This document shows, piece by piece, positions 22,676 through 32,097 of a DNA stretch of 64,000 nt; the first letter of the stretch is position 1; each line of letters opens with the position of its first letter. The notes beneath the pieces are model-generated. The model had not been told where the DNA came from, did no database searches, and saw only the letters and a list, made by a program, of their open reading frames with translations. The stretch comes from Streptosporangium becharense. GTDB taxonomy: Bacteria; Actinomycetota; Actinomycetes; Streptosporangiales; Streptosporangiaceae. Made by a program: the position numbers and the translations under genes. Location: assembly GCF_014204985.1 (NCBI RefSeq), contig NZ_JACHMP010000001.1:2542001-2606000 (forward strand), given 5' to 3'.

Positions 22676-22903
22676 TTCCTCGTCTCCTCGGGATGCGTAA
22701 GGTAGGGAGCTCCCGGCACTGTGCGGGGCGCCGAAACAGCTTACGCGCCACCACGGCTGTCAACAGATGTGGCAACACTTCCCCAGGCCGCTTGCGCCAC
22801 CATGGTGTTGAGTGGATTGTGGAACATCTCGATCCGCCCTACGCCTGTCCCGACTGTACGAAAGCGGCTATCTCGTGCAACTCGACGATCCAGTGGTGTG
22901 CAG

Positions 22904-23665
22904 ATGATCACACTGCGCTATGCGGCAGGTTCCGATGTCGGCCGGGTCCGGCAAGGCAACGAGGACGCCGGTTACGCCGGCCCACGGCTCCTCGCGGTCG
23001 CGGACGGAATGGGCGGGCACGTGGGCGGTGAGGTCGCCAGCTCCGCGGTGATCGCCACCGTCGCCTCGCTCGACCAGGAGTGCCCCGGCGACCTGGCCTC
23101 CGCCGCGGAGGCCGGGGTCCGCAAGGCCAACCAGCGCCTGCGGGAACTGGTCGAGGAAGACCCGTCCCTGACCGGCATGGGAACCACCCTGACCCTGATG
23201 CTCTGGAACGGCGCCCGGGTCGCCCTGGCCCACATCGGTGACTCGCGGGCGTACCTGCTGCGCGACGGCGACCTCTACCAGATCACCTACGATCACACGC
23301 TGGTGCAGACCCTCATGGACGACGGCCGGATCACCGCCGAGGAGGCCGCCAGGCACCCGCACCGGTCGATCCTGCTCCAGGTCCTCGACGGCGGGGAGAA
23401 CATGGAGCTCGACCTGTCGCTGCGCGACGCCGAGGTCGGCGACCGCTACCTGCTCTGCTCCGACGGGCTGTCCGGGGTGGTCGAGGCCGAGCAGCTCCGT
23501 CACGTGCTCGCCGAGGTCGACGACCTCCAGGAGGTGACCCAGGAGCTGATCCGGCTCGCCTGCGAGGCCGGGGCCCCGGACAACGTCACGTGCGTGGTCG
23601 CCGACGTGGTCGAGGGGCCGATGGTGGACGACCCGGTGGTGGTCGGCTCGGCCAACCCGTCGTAA
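22904..23665 (+). CDS. PP2C-family Ser/Thr protein phosphatase
   Basis: A 253-aa soluble metal-dependent phosphatase. Conserved motifs are RQGNEDAGYAG, LLAVADGMGGHVGGEVAS, GMGTTLTLML, AHIGDSRAYLLRDG, YLLCSDGLSGVV and GAPDNVTCVVADV, giving the full set of metal-binding aspartates. There is no membrane segment, unlike PstP. It is clearly a paralogue of the PP2C gene at 33053-33856, which flanks the other side of the flotillin-ATPase module. The ATG at 22904 gives MITLRYAAGSDVGRVRQ, equivalent to the N-terminus of that paralogue. It would counter a Ser/Thr kinase; the nearest one, at 35.9 kb, is frameshifted. Confidence 0.93.
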   Translation: MITLRYAAGSDVGRVRQGNEDAGYAGPRLLAVADGMGGHVGGEVASSAVIATVASLDQECPGDLASAAEAGVRKANQRLRELVEEDPSLTGMGTTLTLMLWNGARVALAHIGDSRAYLLRDGDLYQITYDHTLVQTLMDDGRITAEEAARHPHRSILLQVLDGGENMELDLSLRDAEVGDRYLLCSDGLSGVVEAEQLRHVLAEVDDLQEVTQELIRLACEAGAPDNVTCVVADVVEGPMVDDPVVVGSANPS

Positions 23666-23995
23666 CGGGCCCGGCGGACCCGTCACCGGCCCGGCGGACC
23701 CGCCGCCGGTCCGGGGTGTCCCCTTCTCCGGCTCCCAGCACGCCGCTTCGCAGTGCCGTCTCCCCTGGATCCCAGCACGCCGCTTCGCAGTGCCGTCTCC
23801 CCCGGCTCCCGCCGCGCCGGTTCGAGGCGCCGCCTCCGCCGGTTCCCGGACTGAATCCCAGGTCAACGATGATTTTTCACAATATTCCGGATCTGGGGAA
23901 CTTTTTCTGTCGATCATTCTTTGTCCCTGCATAGACGGAAACACGTGCTCGGGGGAGCACGATCGAACGCAGCAGCAGGGGGACCTCACACGCCG
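23666..23995. other. 330-nt intergenic region with tandem repeats and probable promoter of the yqiJ-like operon
   Basis: The first part reiterates GC-rich PP2C 3'-flank sequence and then holds the 37-nt tandem repeats. From about 23865 the base composition drops (TTTTTCACAATATTCC). GGGAACTTTTT at 23896-23906 includes GGAAC, which resembles the -35 box of ECF sigma factors, followed by TCTTTG 17 nt later. A 7-bp hairpin (CGTGCTC/GAGCACG, 23944-23961) lies in the presumed leader. The promoter call is by inspection only. Confidence 0.4.
23733..23839. repeat. Tandem repeat, 37-nt period, about three copies
   Basis: Two copies share a perfect 33-nt core (23733-23765 and 23770-23802), which begins TCCCAGCACGCCGCTTCGC. 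A third degenerate copy starts at 23807. It lies in non-coding sequence upstream of the yqiJ-like gene. Confidence 0.85.
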
Positions 23996-24652
23996 ATGGG
24001 CCGTTTCGTCGACGCCGCACTGGCCTTCCCGACCGTCCTGTTCACGTTCCCGCTGCTGGTGGTCATCGCGTACTGGCTGCTCGTCGCGGTCGGCGCCGTC
24101 GGTTTCGACGGTGACCTCGGCGGCATCCCCGACACCGGCGTCCCCGACACCGGCCTCGGCGGCACGGCCGACGCGTCCGGCACCGCGGGGACCGGCGGGT
24201 TCCTCGGCGGGCTGGGACTCGGCGGGGTCCCGGTCGCAGTGGTCGTCTCGTCGTTGACCGTCGTCGCCTGGTTCGCCGGCCTCGTGGGCGGTGTGCTGTT
24301 CACCGGCACCCCCGCCCTGGTCGGAGTGCTGCTCGTGGCGCTGCTGTGCGCCTGGGCGTGCACCCGCGTGATCGTCGCCCTGCTGCGCCGAACCGCCCCG
24401 AAGGAGCGCGTCCCCTCCCGCGCCGACTTCGTGGGCCGCATGTGCGTCGTCCGCACCACCCGGGTCGGAAAGGATTTCGGGCAGGCCGAGGTCACCTCGC
24501 CGGACGGATCCTCCGCGCTCGTTCAAGTACGCCAGACCGGTGACGACGTCTTCGCCGCCGGCAGCACCGCCCTGATCTTCGCCTATGACGCCCCCGGCGA
24601 GTTCTTCTGGGTGATGCCGTACGACGCGGAACTCGACCCCCACCGTCTCTAA
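23996..24652 (+). CDS. YqiJ-like membrane protein (OB-fold partner of flotillin)
   Basis: A 218-aa protein with three hydrophobic segments: FPTVLFTFPLLVVIAYWLLV near residues 11-30, VAVVVSSLTVVAWFAGLVGG near 80-100 and LVGVLLVALLCAWACTRVIV near 107-128. A Gly/Asp/Thr-rich loop lies between the first two. The C-terminal about 75 residues (DFVGRMCVVRTTRVGKDFGQ, then VRQTGDDVFAAGSTALI) look like the OB-fold of YqiJ/NfeD-type proteins. Such proteins pair with SPFH proteins, and the next gene 12 nt downstream is a flotillin. The ATG at 23996 is preferred because it sits just before the first helix; an in-frame GTG at 23945 falls within the leader hairpin. Confidence 0.75.
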   Translation: MGRFVDAALAFPTVLFTFPLLVVIAYWLLVAVGAVGFDGDLGGIPDTGVPDTGLGGTADASGTAGTGGFLGGLGLGGVPVAVVVSSLTVVAWFAGLVGGVLFTGTPALVGVLLVALLCAWACTRVIVALLRRTAPKERVPSRADFVGRMCVVRTTRVGKDFGQAEVTSPDGSSALVQVRQTGDDVFAAGSTALIFAYDAPGEFFWVMPYDAELDPHRL

Positions 24653-24664
24653 CCGAGGGACCAC

Positions 24665-26773
24665 ATGGACGTCATCTCCACCGGCTTCGGCATATTTCTC
24701 GCCGTCGCCCTGCTCGTCGCCATCGGGCTGCTCTTCATGATCAGCCGCCTGTTCAACAAGGTCGAACAGGGCAAGGCCCTGATCATCTCGAAGGTGAACA
24801 AGGTAGACGTCACCTTCACCGGCGCGGTCGTGCTGCCCGTCTTCCACAAGGCGGAGCTCATGGACATCTCGGTGAAGACCATCGAGATCGAGCGGTCCGG
24901 CAACGAGGGCCTGATCTGCCGGGACAACATCCGGGCCGACATCCGCATCACCTTCTTCGTCCGGGTCAACAAGACCGTCGAGGACGTGGTGAAGGTCGCC
25001 CAGGCCATCGGCACCGCCCGGGCCAGCGACCAGGAGACGCTGCAGGAGCTGTTCAACGCCAAGTTCTCCGAGGCGCTCAAGACCGTCGGCAAGCAGCTCG
25101 ACTTCGTCGACCTCTACACCCAGCGCGACCACTTCCGCGACCAGATCATCCAGGTGATCGGCACCGACCTGAACGGTTACAGCCTGGAGGACGCGGCGAT
25201 CGACTTCCTGGAGCAGACCCCGCTCTCCAAGCTCGACCCGGCCAACATCCTCGACGCCCAGGGCATCCGTAAGATCACCGAGCTGACCGCGGCCGAGCAC
25301 GTGCGGACCAACGAGTTCCAGCGGCGGGAGGAGAAGGAGATCACCCGCCAGAACGTGGACGCCCGCGAGGCCATCCTCGAACTGGAGCGCCGCCAGGTCG
25401 ACGCGGAGACCAAGCAGAAGCGCGAGATCGAGACCATGCGTGCCCGCGAGGAGGCCGAGACCGCCAAGGTCCAGGCCGAGGAGCGGCTCAAGGCCCAGAC
25501 CGCCGGCCTGCGCACCGACGAGCAGCTCGGCGTCCAGCGGGAGAACCAGGCCCGGGAGATCGCGGTGGCCGCGAAGAACCGTGAGCGGGTCATCGCCATC
25601 GAGAGTGAGCGCATCGAGAAGGACCGCCTGCTGGAGGTCATCGCCCGCGAGCGCGAGACCGAGCTGTCCCGCATCGCCAAGGACAAGGAACTGGAGGGCG
25701 AGAAGCGCTCCATCGCCGAGGTGGTCCGCGAACGGATCATGGTTGAGAAGACGGTCGCCGAGCAGGAGGAGAACATCAAGCGCCTGCGGGTCGTCGAGGA
25801 GGCCGAGCGGACCCGCCAGGCCGTGATCATCCAGGCCGAGGCCGAGGCGCAGGAGAGCCTGGTCAAGGACATCAAGGCGGCCGAGGCGGCCGAGGCGGCG
25901 TCCAAGCACAAGGCGCGCGAGGCGCTGGTGATGGCCGAGGCCCGGCAGCAGGCGGCCGAGCTCGACGCCCGAGCCAAGATCCGCCTGGCCGAGGGCGTCC
26001 AGGCCGAGGTGGCGGCGGCCGGCCTGGCCGAGGTGCAGGTGCGCGAGCGGGACGCCGCGGCGATCGAGAAGGTCGGCCGCGCCGAGGCCGCCGTGGAGCG
26101 GGAGAAGGCCCTGGCGGTCGCCGAGGGCGAGCAGGCCAAGGCCCACGCCGTGGCCACCGCGGTGCGTGAGAAGCTCAAGGCAGAGGCCGAGGGCGAGCAG
26201 GCCAAGGCGCTGGCCGCCGCGGCGGCGGTCGGCGAGAAGCTCAAGGCCGAGGCCGAGGGTCTCGCCGAGAAGGCGACGGCGATGGCCGCGCTGAGCGACG
26301 CGACCCGTGCCCACGAGGAGTACCGCCTGCGGTTGGAGGCGGAGAAGGAGATCCGCCTCGCCGGGGTGAACGCCCAGCTCAAGGTCGCCGAGTCGCAGGC
26401 GTCCGTGCTCTCCGCCGGCCTGTCCAAGGCCAACATCGACATCGTCGGCGGCGACAGCGTGTTCTTCGACCGGCTCATGAGCTCGATCACCATGGGCAAG
26501 GCCGTGGACGGTTTCGTCGCGCACTCCGACGTCGCCCAGGCGATGGCCGGGCCGTACCTGGACGGCTCCGCGAGCCTGCCCGCCGACCTGGCCCGTGTCC
26601 TCGGCTCGATCGACACCGCCGACGTGCGGAACCTCTCGTTGTCGGCGCTGCTGGTCAAGCTCATCCAGCAGGGCGGCCCGGACGCCGACAGGTTGCGCGA
26701 CCTGCTGGGTGACGCCCGGGGCGCCGACGCCGTCGAGCCCCCCGTCGTCGTGCTCGACTCCGTCCAGCGGTGA
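24665..26773 (+). CDS. Flotillin-family (SPFH/YqiK-like) membrane scaffold protein
   Basis: A 702-aa protein with one N-terminal membrane segment (GIFLAVALLVAIGLLFMIS, residues 9-27) and an SPFH/band-7 domain at about 30-220 (VEQGKALIISKVNKVDVTFT, DNIRADIRITFFVRVNKTVE). A long Glu/Ala/Arg-rich helical coiled coil spans about 220-580 and contains near-repeats KAEAEGEQAKALA. A C-terminal oligomerisation-type segment ends with PPVVVLDSVQR. It presumably forms membrane microdomain assemblies with the YqiJ-like protein. The GAGGG binding site lies 6 nt before the ATG. The stop overlaps the giant ATPase start by 4 nt, so membrane scaffold and ATPase are translationally coupled. Confidence 0.9.
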   Translation: MDVISTGFGIFLAVALLVAIGLLFMISRLFNKVEQGKALIISKVNKVDVTFTGAVVLPVFHKAELMDISVKTIEIERSGNEGLICRDNIRADIRITFFVRVNKTVEDVVKVAQAIGTARASDQETLQELFNAKFSEALKTVGKQLDFVDLYTQRDHFRDQIIQVIGTDLNGYSLEDAAIDFLEQTPLSKLDPANILDAQGIRKITELTAAEHVRTNEFQRREEKEITRQNVDAREAILELERRQVDAETKQKREIETMRAREEAETAKVQAEERLKAQTAGLRTDEQLGVQRENQAREIAVAAKNRERVIAIESERIEKDRLLEVIARERETELSRIAKDKELEGEKRSIAEVVRERIMVEKTVAEQEENIKRLRVVEEAERTRQAVIIQAEAEAQESLVKDIKAAEAAEAASKHKAREALVMAEARQQAAELDARAKIRLAEGVQAEVAAAGLAEVQVRERDAAAIEKVGRAEAAVEREKALAVAEGEQAKAHAVATAVREKLKAEAEGEQAKALAAAAAVGEKLKAEAEGLAEKATAMAALSDATRAHEEYRLRLEAEKEIRLAGVNAQLKVAESQASVLSAGLSKANIDIVGGDSVFFDRLMSSITMGKAVDGFVAHSDVAQAMAGPYLDGSASLPADLARVLGSIDTADVRNLSLSALLVKLIQQGGPDADRLRDLLGDARGADAVEPPVVVLDSVQR

Positions 26774-29700
26774 CCGCACCCGCGGCACAGGCCGTCACCG
26801 AGGCCACCGGCGGCGGGACCGGGCTGGACGCGGGCACCTACCAGGTGCTCCGCGCCAGGCTCGGCGAGCAGGCCGCCGAGCTGGCCGCGCGCGCCGACGC
26901 GCTCAACGCCGAACGCCTGGCGGTGTTCGGCGGCACCGAGCTCAGGCTGATCGGCACCGAGCGGATCCGCACCGAGAACAACTGCGTGCCCCGTGACATC
27001 GTGTCGATCGGCGGGCTCATGCTCTTCGGCTACAACGTGTTCATCGGGCTCAAGCCGGAGACGACCGTCGACGACGTCTTCTCCGTGCACACCTTCACCC
27101 GGGGCTCGGGCGACGGGGAGGACGGCTTCCGGTTCGACCCGGCGCCGATGTTCCGCGACCCGCGGTTCGAGCGGGACTTCGCCGAGCTCTACCGGTACTA
27201 CCGGGAGACCCGGCTGACGCGGCTGCGCCGCGTGGAGGGCAAGCTGCTGGCCGTCTTCCGGACCGGCCCGCAGGACACGCGCGTGCTGCGCTGGCAGGTC
27301 GGGCTGGACGGCTCGCTCACCTACGTCGACGACCGGGGCGAGCGCGACCACACCTTCCCGCCCTCCCACGACTTCGAATGGACTCCGGCCACCCGGGACG
27401 ACCACGTGCCCGGCCGGCACCCGCACGTCTCCATCGAGGGCGAGGTGTTCGTCGAGACCGTCGGCGGCGACCTCACCATCAAGATCGAGAACAACACCGA
27501 GACCGGGGAGGGCATCTACCGCGAGCCGGTCACCGAGCCGCTGCAGAGCCTCGCCGACGCGGAGATCCACCACGCCAGGATCGGCCCGCTGATCCTGCTG
27601 CGGGTGCGGCCGTACAAGGAGACCGAGTGGCGGCACCTGGTCTTCAACACCAGGACCAAGGCCGTGGTCCGCCTCGACGGCATCGGGCAGGCCTGCCAGC
27701 GCCTGCCCGAGGACCAGGGGATCATCTTCCCCGGCGGCTACTACCTGTCCACCGGCGTCGCCAAGACCTTCGACGCGGACGTGTCCGAGCTGGAGTTCGA
27801 GCGGGTCATCCGCTCGCCCAACGGTGAGGACGTGCTCTACGTCTTCCACGCCCACGCCGAGGGCCGGTCGCTGCTGCTGCCGTACAACGTGATCCGCAAG
27901 CAGGTGGCGACGCCGCTGTCCTGCCACGGGTACTCACTCTTCGACGACGGCACGATGGTGGTCTTCCGGGCCGTCTCCGACGAGCCGACCCGGGTGCACC
28001 CCATGCAGGTCTGGCAGACGCCGTACCACTCGGACGTCCACGCCGCCTCCCAGCCCACCGGGACCGGGCCGCTGGAGCGGATCGGCAACGCCGAGCTGGT
28101 CCGAGGCGTCTCCGACTGCCTGTCGGTGGCCCGGATGGCCGACGAGATGGCGCCGTCGGTCCCGGTCTTCGAGGCTCTGATCGCCTCCTGCGACCGCGCG
28201 GCCGACCGCTACCACTGGCTGGACGAGCACGGGCTGCGCGGCCCGCTGGCCGACGTACGGGCCACCGCCGAGCAGGTGCTGGAGGAGTTCGAGAAGGTCC
28301 AGGCGCTCACCCGGCAGGCGGCGGACGCCCTGGAGGCCGCCGCGGCGGACGTCACGGCCCTCGTGCGGCAGTCGCGAGCCCAGGCGCCGCGCTCCGCCCA
28401 GGGGTGGATCGAGCGGCTGTCGGAGCTGCGGCAGGCCCAGGGGCACCTGGTGACCCTGGGTGAGATGCGCCACATCGACACCGGCCGGATCGGCGAGCTC
28501 GACGCGGAGCTGACGGCCGAGATCGACGGCACCGCGCAGCGCGCGGTGGGCTTCCTGCAGGGTGAGGACGCCTTCGCCGGGTACCACGCGGAGGTCGGGC
28601 GGCTGGCCGGCGAGGCGGGCGCCATCGCGACCACGGCCGAGGCCGGGCCGGTCGGCGAGCGGCTGGACCGGCAGGCGCGGGGCCTGGAGGTGGTGGTCGA
28701 GGTGGTCGGCACGCTGGACATCGCCGACGCCACCGCGCGCACCGCCATCCTGGAACGGGTCGGTGAGGTGCTCGGCGGGGTCAACCGTGCCCGTGCCACG
28801 CTGGAGGCCCGCCGCAGGGAGCTGCTGGCGAGCGAGGGCCGGGCGAGCTTCGCCGCCGAGTTCGCGCTGCTGGGGCAGGCGATCACCGGCGCGCTGGCGA
28901 TGTCCGACACCCCGGAGCGCTGCGAGGAGCAGCTGGGCCGCCTGATGCTCCAGCTGGAGAACATGGAGTCGCGCTTCGCCGAGTTCGACGACTTCCTGAG
29001 GCGGCTGGCCGTCAAACGGGAGGACGTCTACGAGGCGTTCTCCTCCCGCCGCCAGGCGCTGCTCGACCAGCGGGCCCGCCGGGCCGACCGGCTCGCCGAG
29101 TCCGCCGAGCGGATCCTGACCGGTGTACGGCGCCGGGTGACCACGCTGGGGTCCCTGGACGAGGTCAACACCTACTTCGGGTCCGACGCGATGGTGGTCA
29201 GGCTGCGCGGCGTGGCCGGGGAGCTGCGGGAGCTGGGCGACCAGGTCCGCGCCGAGGAGCTCGAAGGCCGGATCGCGGCGGCCCGCCAGGAGGCGGGCCG
29301 GGCCCTGCGCGACCGGCTCGACCTCTACACCGACGGCGGGGAGACCATCCGGCTCGGACGGCACCTGTTCGCCGTCAACACGCAGGCGCCCGACCTGACC
29401 CTCGTCCCCCACCGGGACGGGCCCGCCTTCGCGATCACCGGGACCGACTACCGCTCACCGGTGCGCGACCCGGACTTCGCCGGCACCCGGCGGTTCTGGG
29501 ACCAGTTGCTGGTCTCGGAGTCGGCGGAGGTCTACCGGGGTGAGCACCTGGCCGCCTCGATCCTGGCCGAGGCCGAGTCCGGCACCCTCACCGTGGGCGG
29601 GAACCCGGTCTCCCTCGGCGAGCTGCACAAGGCGGCGGACGGCGACGGGCTCGTGGAGATCGTCCGCCGGGTGGCGGAGACCCGCTACGACGAGGGGTAC

Positions 29701-32097
29701 GAGCGCGGCGTCCACGACCACGACGCGGCGACGATCCTCGGGGCCGTGCTGCGCCTGTACTCGGGTGCCGGGCTGCTCCGCTATCCGGCCGGGGCCAGGG
29801 CCGCCGCCCAGCTGTTCTGGGCCTTCGGCACCGACGAGGCCGCCCGCGTGGCATGGACCACCCGGGCGACGTCGCTCGCCCGTGCCCGGACCCTGTTCGG
29901 CAGGGTGAGCGCGGTGGAGGAGACCCGCGCCGCCCTCGGCGCGGCGATCGCCGCCTTCGCCCGCCGCCTGCGCGACGACGCGGCGGGCATAACGGGCACG
30001 ACGACCGGGGAGGCCGGGAAGGTCACAGCGGCCACGGCGGCCGGAACGGCCACAGCCCGGCATGACCGTACCGGCGGCACCGGCGGTACGGACGGCGTGA
30101 ACGACACCGGCGACGTGGACGGCACCGGTGTGTTCGAGCTGGCCGGAGAGTACCTGTTCGAGGAACTCGCGTCCCGGCCGTTCGGGTTCGTCACGAGCAC
30201 CGGGGCCCGGTCGCTGCTGGAACGGTTCGACCGCGCGCTCGGCCCGGCGCGCGGGGAGTTCGACGACGACCTGCGGGCGCTCGGCGACGACCTCGCCCGG
30301 CGGTACCGGCTGGCCGAGGCGTGGCTCGGCGCCTTCGACGCCTCGGTCACCGGCTCCGGCCGGGTCGCCGACGCCGCCACCGGTCCCGGCCCGGCTTCCG
30401 GCTCCTCCCCCGGCTCCTCCCCCGGCTCCGGCCCGGTCTCCGGCGCCGCCACCGGTCCCGCCACGGTGGGAGATCCGGCGGGAGATCCGGCGCGGGGGAC
30501 GGGATCACCCGAGCTGGCGGAGGCGGTGGCCGCGCTGCTGTGCGAGGTGCCCCGGCACGAGTCGCAGGCGTCCCTGATCACCACGGTCGAGGGCCTGCTC
30601 GGCACGCATCCGCGCGTCGCCGGACGCGTGCTGGAGCTGCGCCTGGACGAGTTCCTCGCCAGGACCCGGTGGTTCCGCGAGCACCGCGCCCCGGCGTACC
30701 GCGCCTACCAGCGACGGCGCAACGAGCTGATCGCGGCCGAGCGGGAACGCCTGCGGCTGGAGGAGTTCCGGCCGAAGGTGATGAACGCCTTCGTCCGCAA
30801 CCAGCTGCTCGACGAGGTCTACCTGCCGCTGATCGGCGACAACCTGGCCAAGCAGCTCGGCGCGGCCGGCGACGCCCGGCGGACCGACCAGAACGGCTTG
30901 CTGCTGCTCATCTCCCCGCCGGGTTACGGCAAGACCACCCTCATGGAGTACGTGGCCAGCCGGCTCGGCCTGGTCTTCGTCAAGGTCAACGGCCCCGCGC
31001 TGGGCCATCTGGTCACCTCACTGGACCCGGCGGAGGCGCCCGACGCGACGGCCCGCCAGGAGGTCGAGAAGATCTCCTTCGCGCTGGAGATGGGCAACAA
31101 CGTCCTGCTCTACCTGGACGACATCCAGCACACCTCCCCGGAGCTGCTGCAGAGGTTCATCTCGCTGTGCGACGGCCAGCGCCGGATGGAGGGCGTCTGG
31201 GAGGGCCGGTCGCGCACCTACGACCTGCGGGGCAAGCGCTTCGCGGTCTGCATGGCGGGCAACCCGTACACCGAGTCGGGCGGGCGTTTCCGCATCCCGG
31301 ACATGCTCGCCAACCGCGCCGACGTGTGGAACCTCGGCGAGGTGCTGTCGGGCCGGGAGGAGCTGTTCGCGCTGAGCTACATCGACAACGCCCTGACCTC
31401 CAACCCGGTCCTGGCGCCGCTGTCCACCCGGGACCGCGACGACGTCCGGTTGCTGGTCAGGCTGGCGCGGGGCGACGCCGGGGTCCGGGCGGACCGTCTC
31501 TCCCACCCGTACTCACCGGTCGAGCTGGAGCAGATCCTCGCGGTGCTGCGCAAGCTGCTGCGGATCCAGCGGGTGGTGCTGGCCAACAACCAGGCGTACA
31601 TCGCCTCGGCCGCCCAGTCGGACGCGTCGCGGACCGAGCCGCCGTTCCAGCTCCAGGGCTCCTACCGGAACATGAACAAGCTGGCCGCGCGCGTCGTCCC
31701 GGTGATGAACGACGCCGAGCTGGAGGCCGTGATCGACGATCACTACCTCGGCGAGGCCCAGACCCTCACCTCGGGGGCGGAGGCGAACCTGCTGAAGCTG
31801 GCCGAGCTGCGGGGGACCATGACCGCCGGGCAGGCGGAGCGGTGGGCGGAGGTGAAGGCGGGTTACCTGCGTGCGCGGGCCCTCGGCGGCTCCGGGGACG
31901 ACCCGGTGAACCGCGCGGTCGGCGCGGTCGGTCTCCTGGCCGACCAGGTGAGCAGCGCCATCGAGCGGGCGGCCGACCGGCTGTCCCCCGGGCCTGCGAG
32001 GATGGTTGCCGACGTCGAATACGGTGAGCGGGTGCCGGTCGGCGACCGGCGGCCCTCCCGCGGCCACGAGACAGAGCGAGAGCAAGGACAGCAGTGA
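26770..32097 (+). CDS. Giant AAA ATPase, DUF3686-type 'DNA repair ATPase'
   Basis: A 1775-aa protein. Residues about 15-450 form a folded N-terminal region with DALNAERLAVFGGTELRLIG, NNCVPRDIVSIGGLMLFGYN and VFIGLKPETTVDDVFSVHTF, which I recognise as the DUF3686 type. Residues about 450-870 are helical, coiled-coil-like. A Ser/Gly/Pro-rich linker is near 1195-1250. The AAA domain has Walker A SPPGYGKTT near 1383-1391, Walker B LLYLDDIQHTSPELLQ near 1445, and sensor sequence AVCMAGNPYTES near 1490. The GTG at 26770 overlaps the flotillin stop. Annotated 'DNA repair' links for this family are weak; a membrane-tethered remodelling role with the flotillin is inference. Confidence 0.85.
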   Translation: MTAPAAQAVTEATGGGTGLDAGTYQVLRARLGEQAAELAARADALNAERLAVFGGTELRLIGTERIRTENNCVPRDIVSIGGLMLFGYNVFIGLKPETTVDDVFSVHTFTRGSGDGEDGFRFDPAPMFRDPRFERDFAELYRYYRETRLTRLRRVEGKLLAVFRTGPQDTRVLRWQVGLDGSLTYVDDRGERDHTFPPSHDFEWTPATRDDHVPGRHPHVSIEGEVFVETVGGDLTIKIENNTETGEGIYREPVTEPLQSLADAEIHHARIGPLILLRVRPYKETEWRHLVFNTRTKAVVRLDGIGQACQRLPEDQGIIFPGGYYLSTGVAKTFDADVSELEFERVIRSPNGEDVLYVFHAHAEGRSLLLPYNVIRKQVATPLSCHGYSLFDDGTMVVFRAVSDEPTRVHPMQVWQTPYHSDVHAASQPTGTGPLERIGNAELVRGVSDCLSVARMADEMAPSVPVFEALIASCDRAADRYHWLDEHGLRGPLADVRATAEQVLEEFEKVQALTRQAADALEAAAADVTALVRQSRAQAPRSAQGWIERLSELRQAQGHLVTLGEMRHIDTGRIGELDAELTAEIDGTAQRAVGFLQGEDAFAGYHAEVGRLAGEAGAIATTAEAGPVGERLDRQARGLEVVVEVVGTLDIADATARTAILERVGEVLGGVNRARATLEARRRELLASEGRASFAAEFALLGQAITGALAMSDTPERCEEQLGRLMLQLENMESRFAEFDDFLRRLAVKREDVYEAFSSRRQALLDQRARRADRLAESAERILTGVRRRVTTLGSLDEVNTYFGSDAMVVRLRGVAGELRELGDQVRAEELEGRIAAARQEAGRALRDRLDLYTDGGETIRLGRHLFAVNTQAPDLTLVPHRDGPAFAITGTDYRSPVRDPDFAGTRRFWDQLLVSESAEVYRGEHLAASILAEAESGTLTVGGNPVSLGELHKAADGDGLVEIVRRVAETRYDEGYERGVHDHDAATILGAVLRLYSGAGLLRYPAGARAAAQLFWAFGTDEAARVAWTTRATSLARARTLFGRVSAVEETRAALGAAIAAFARRLRDDAAGITGTTTGEAGKVTAATAAGTATARHDRTGGTGGTDGVNDTGDVDGTGVFELAGEYLFEELASRPFGFVTSTGARSLLERFDRALGPARGEFDDDLRALGDDLARRYRLAEAWLGAFDASVTGSGRVADAATGPGPASGSSPGSSPGSGPVSGAATGPATVGDPAGDPARGTGSPELAEAVAALLCEVPRHESQASLITTVEGLLGTHPRVAGRVLELRLDEFLARTRWFREHRAPAYRAYQRRRNELIAAERERLRLEEFRPKVMNAFVRNQLLDEVYLPLIGDNLAKQLGAAGDARRTDQNGLLLLISPPGYGKTTLMEYVASRLGLVFVKVNGPALGHLVTSLDPAEAPDATARQEVEKISFALEMGNNVLLYLDDIQHTSPELLQRFISLCDGQRRMEGVWEGRSRTYDLRGKRFAVCMAGNPYTESGGRFRIPDMLANRADVWNLGEVLSGREELFALSYIDNALTSNPVLAPLSTRDRDDVRLLVRLARGDAGVRADRLSHPYSPVELEQILAVLRKLLRIQRVVLANNQAYIASAAQSDASRTEPPFQLQGSYRNMNKLAARVVPVMNDAELEAVIDDHYLGEAQTLTSGAEANLLKLAELRGTMTAGQAERWAEVKAGYLRARALGGSGDDPVNRAVGAVGLLADQVSSAIERAADRLSPGPARMVADVEYGERVPVGDRRPSRGHETEREQGQQ

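Noticed and set aside
22868..26788. A 1306-codon minus-strand open frame over PP2C, YqiJ-like and flotillin genes
   Set aside because: Leu/Gly/Asp-rich antisense shadow that crosses several genes and intergenic repeats.
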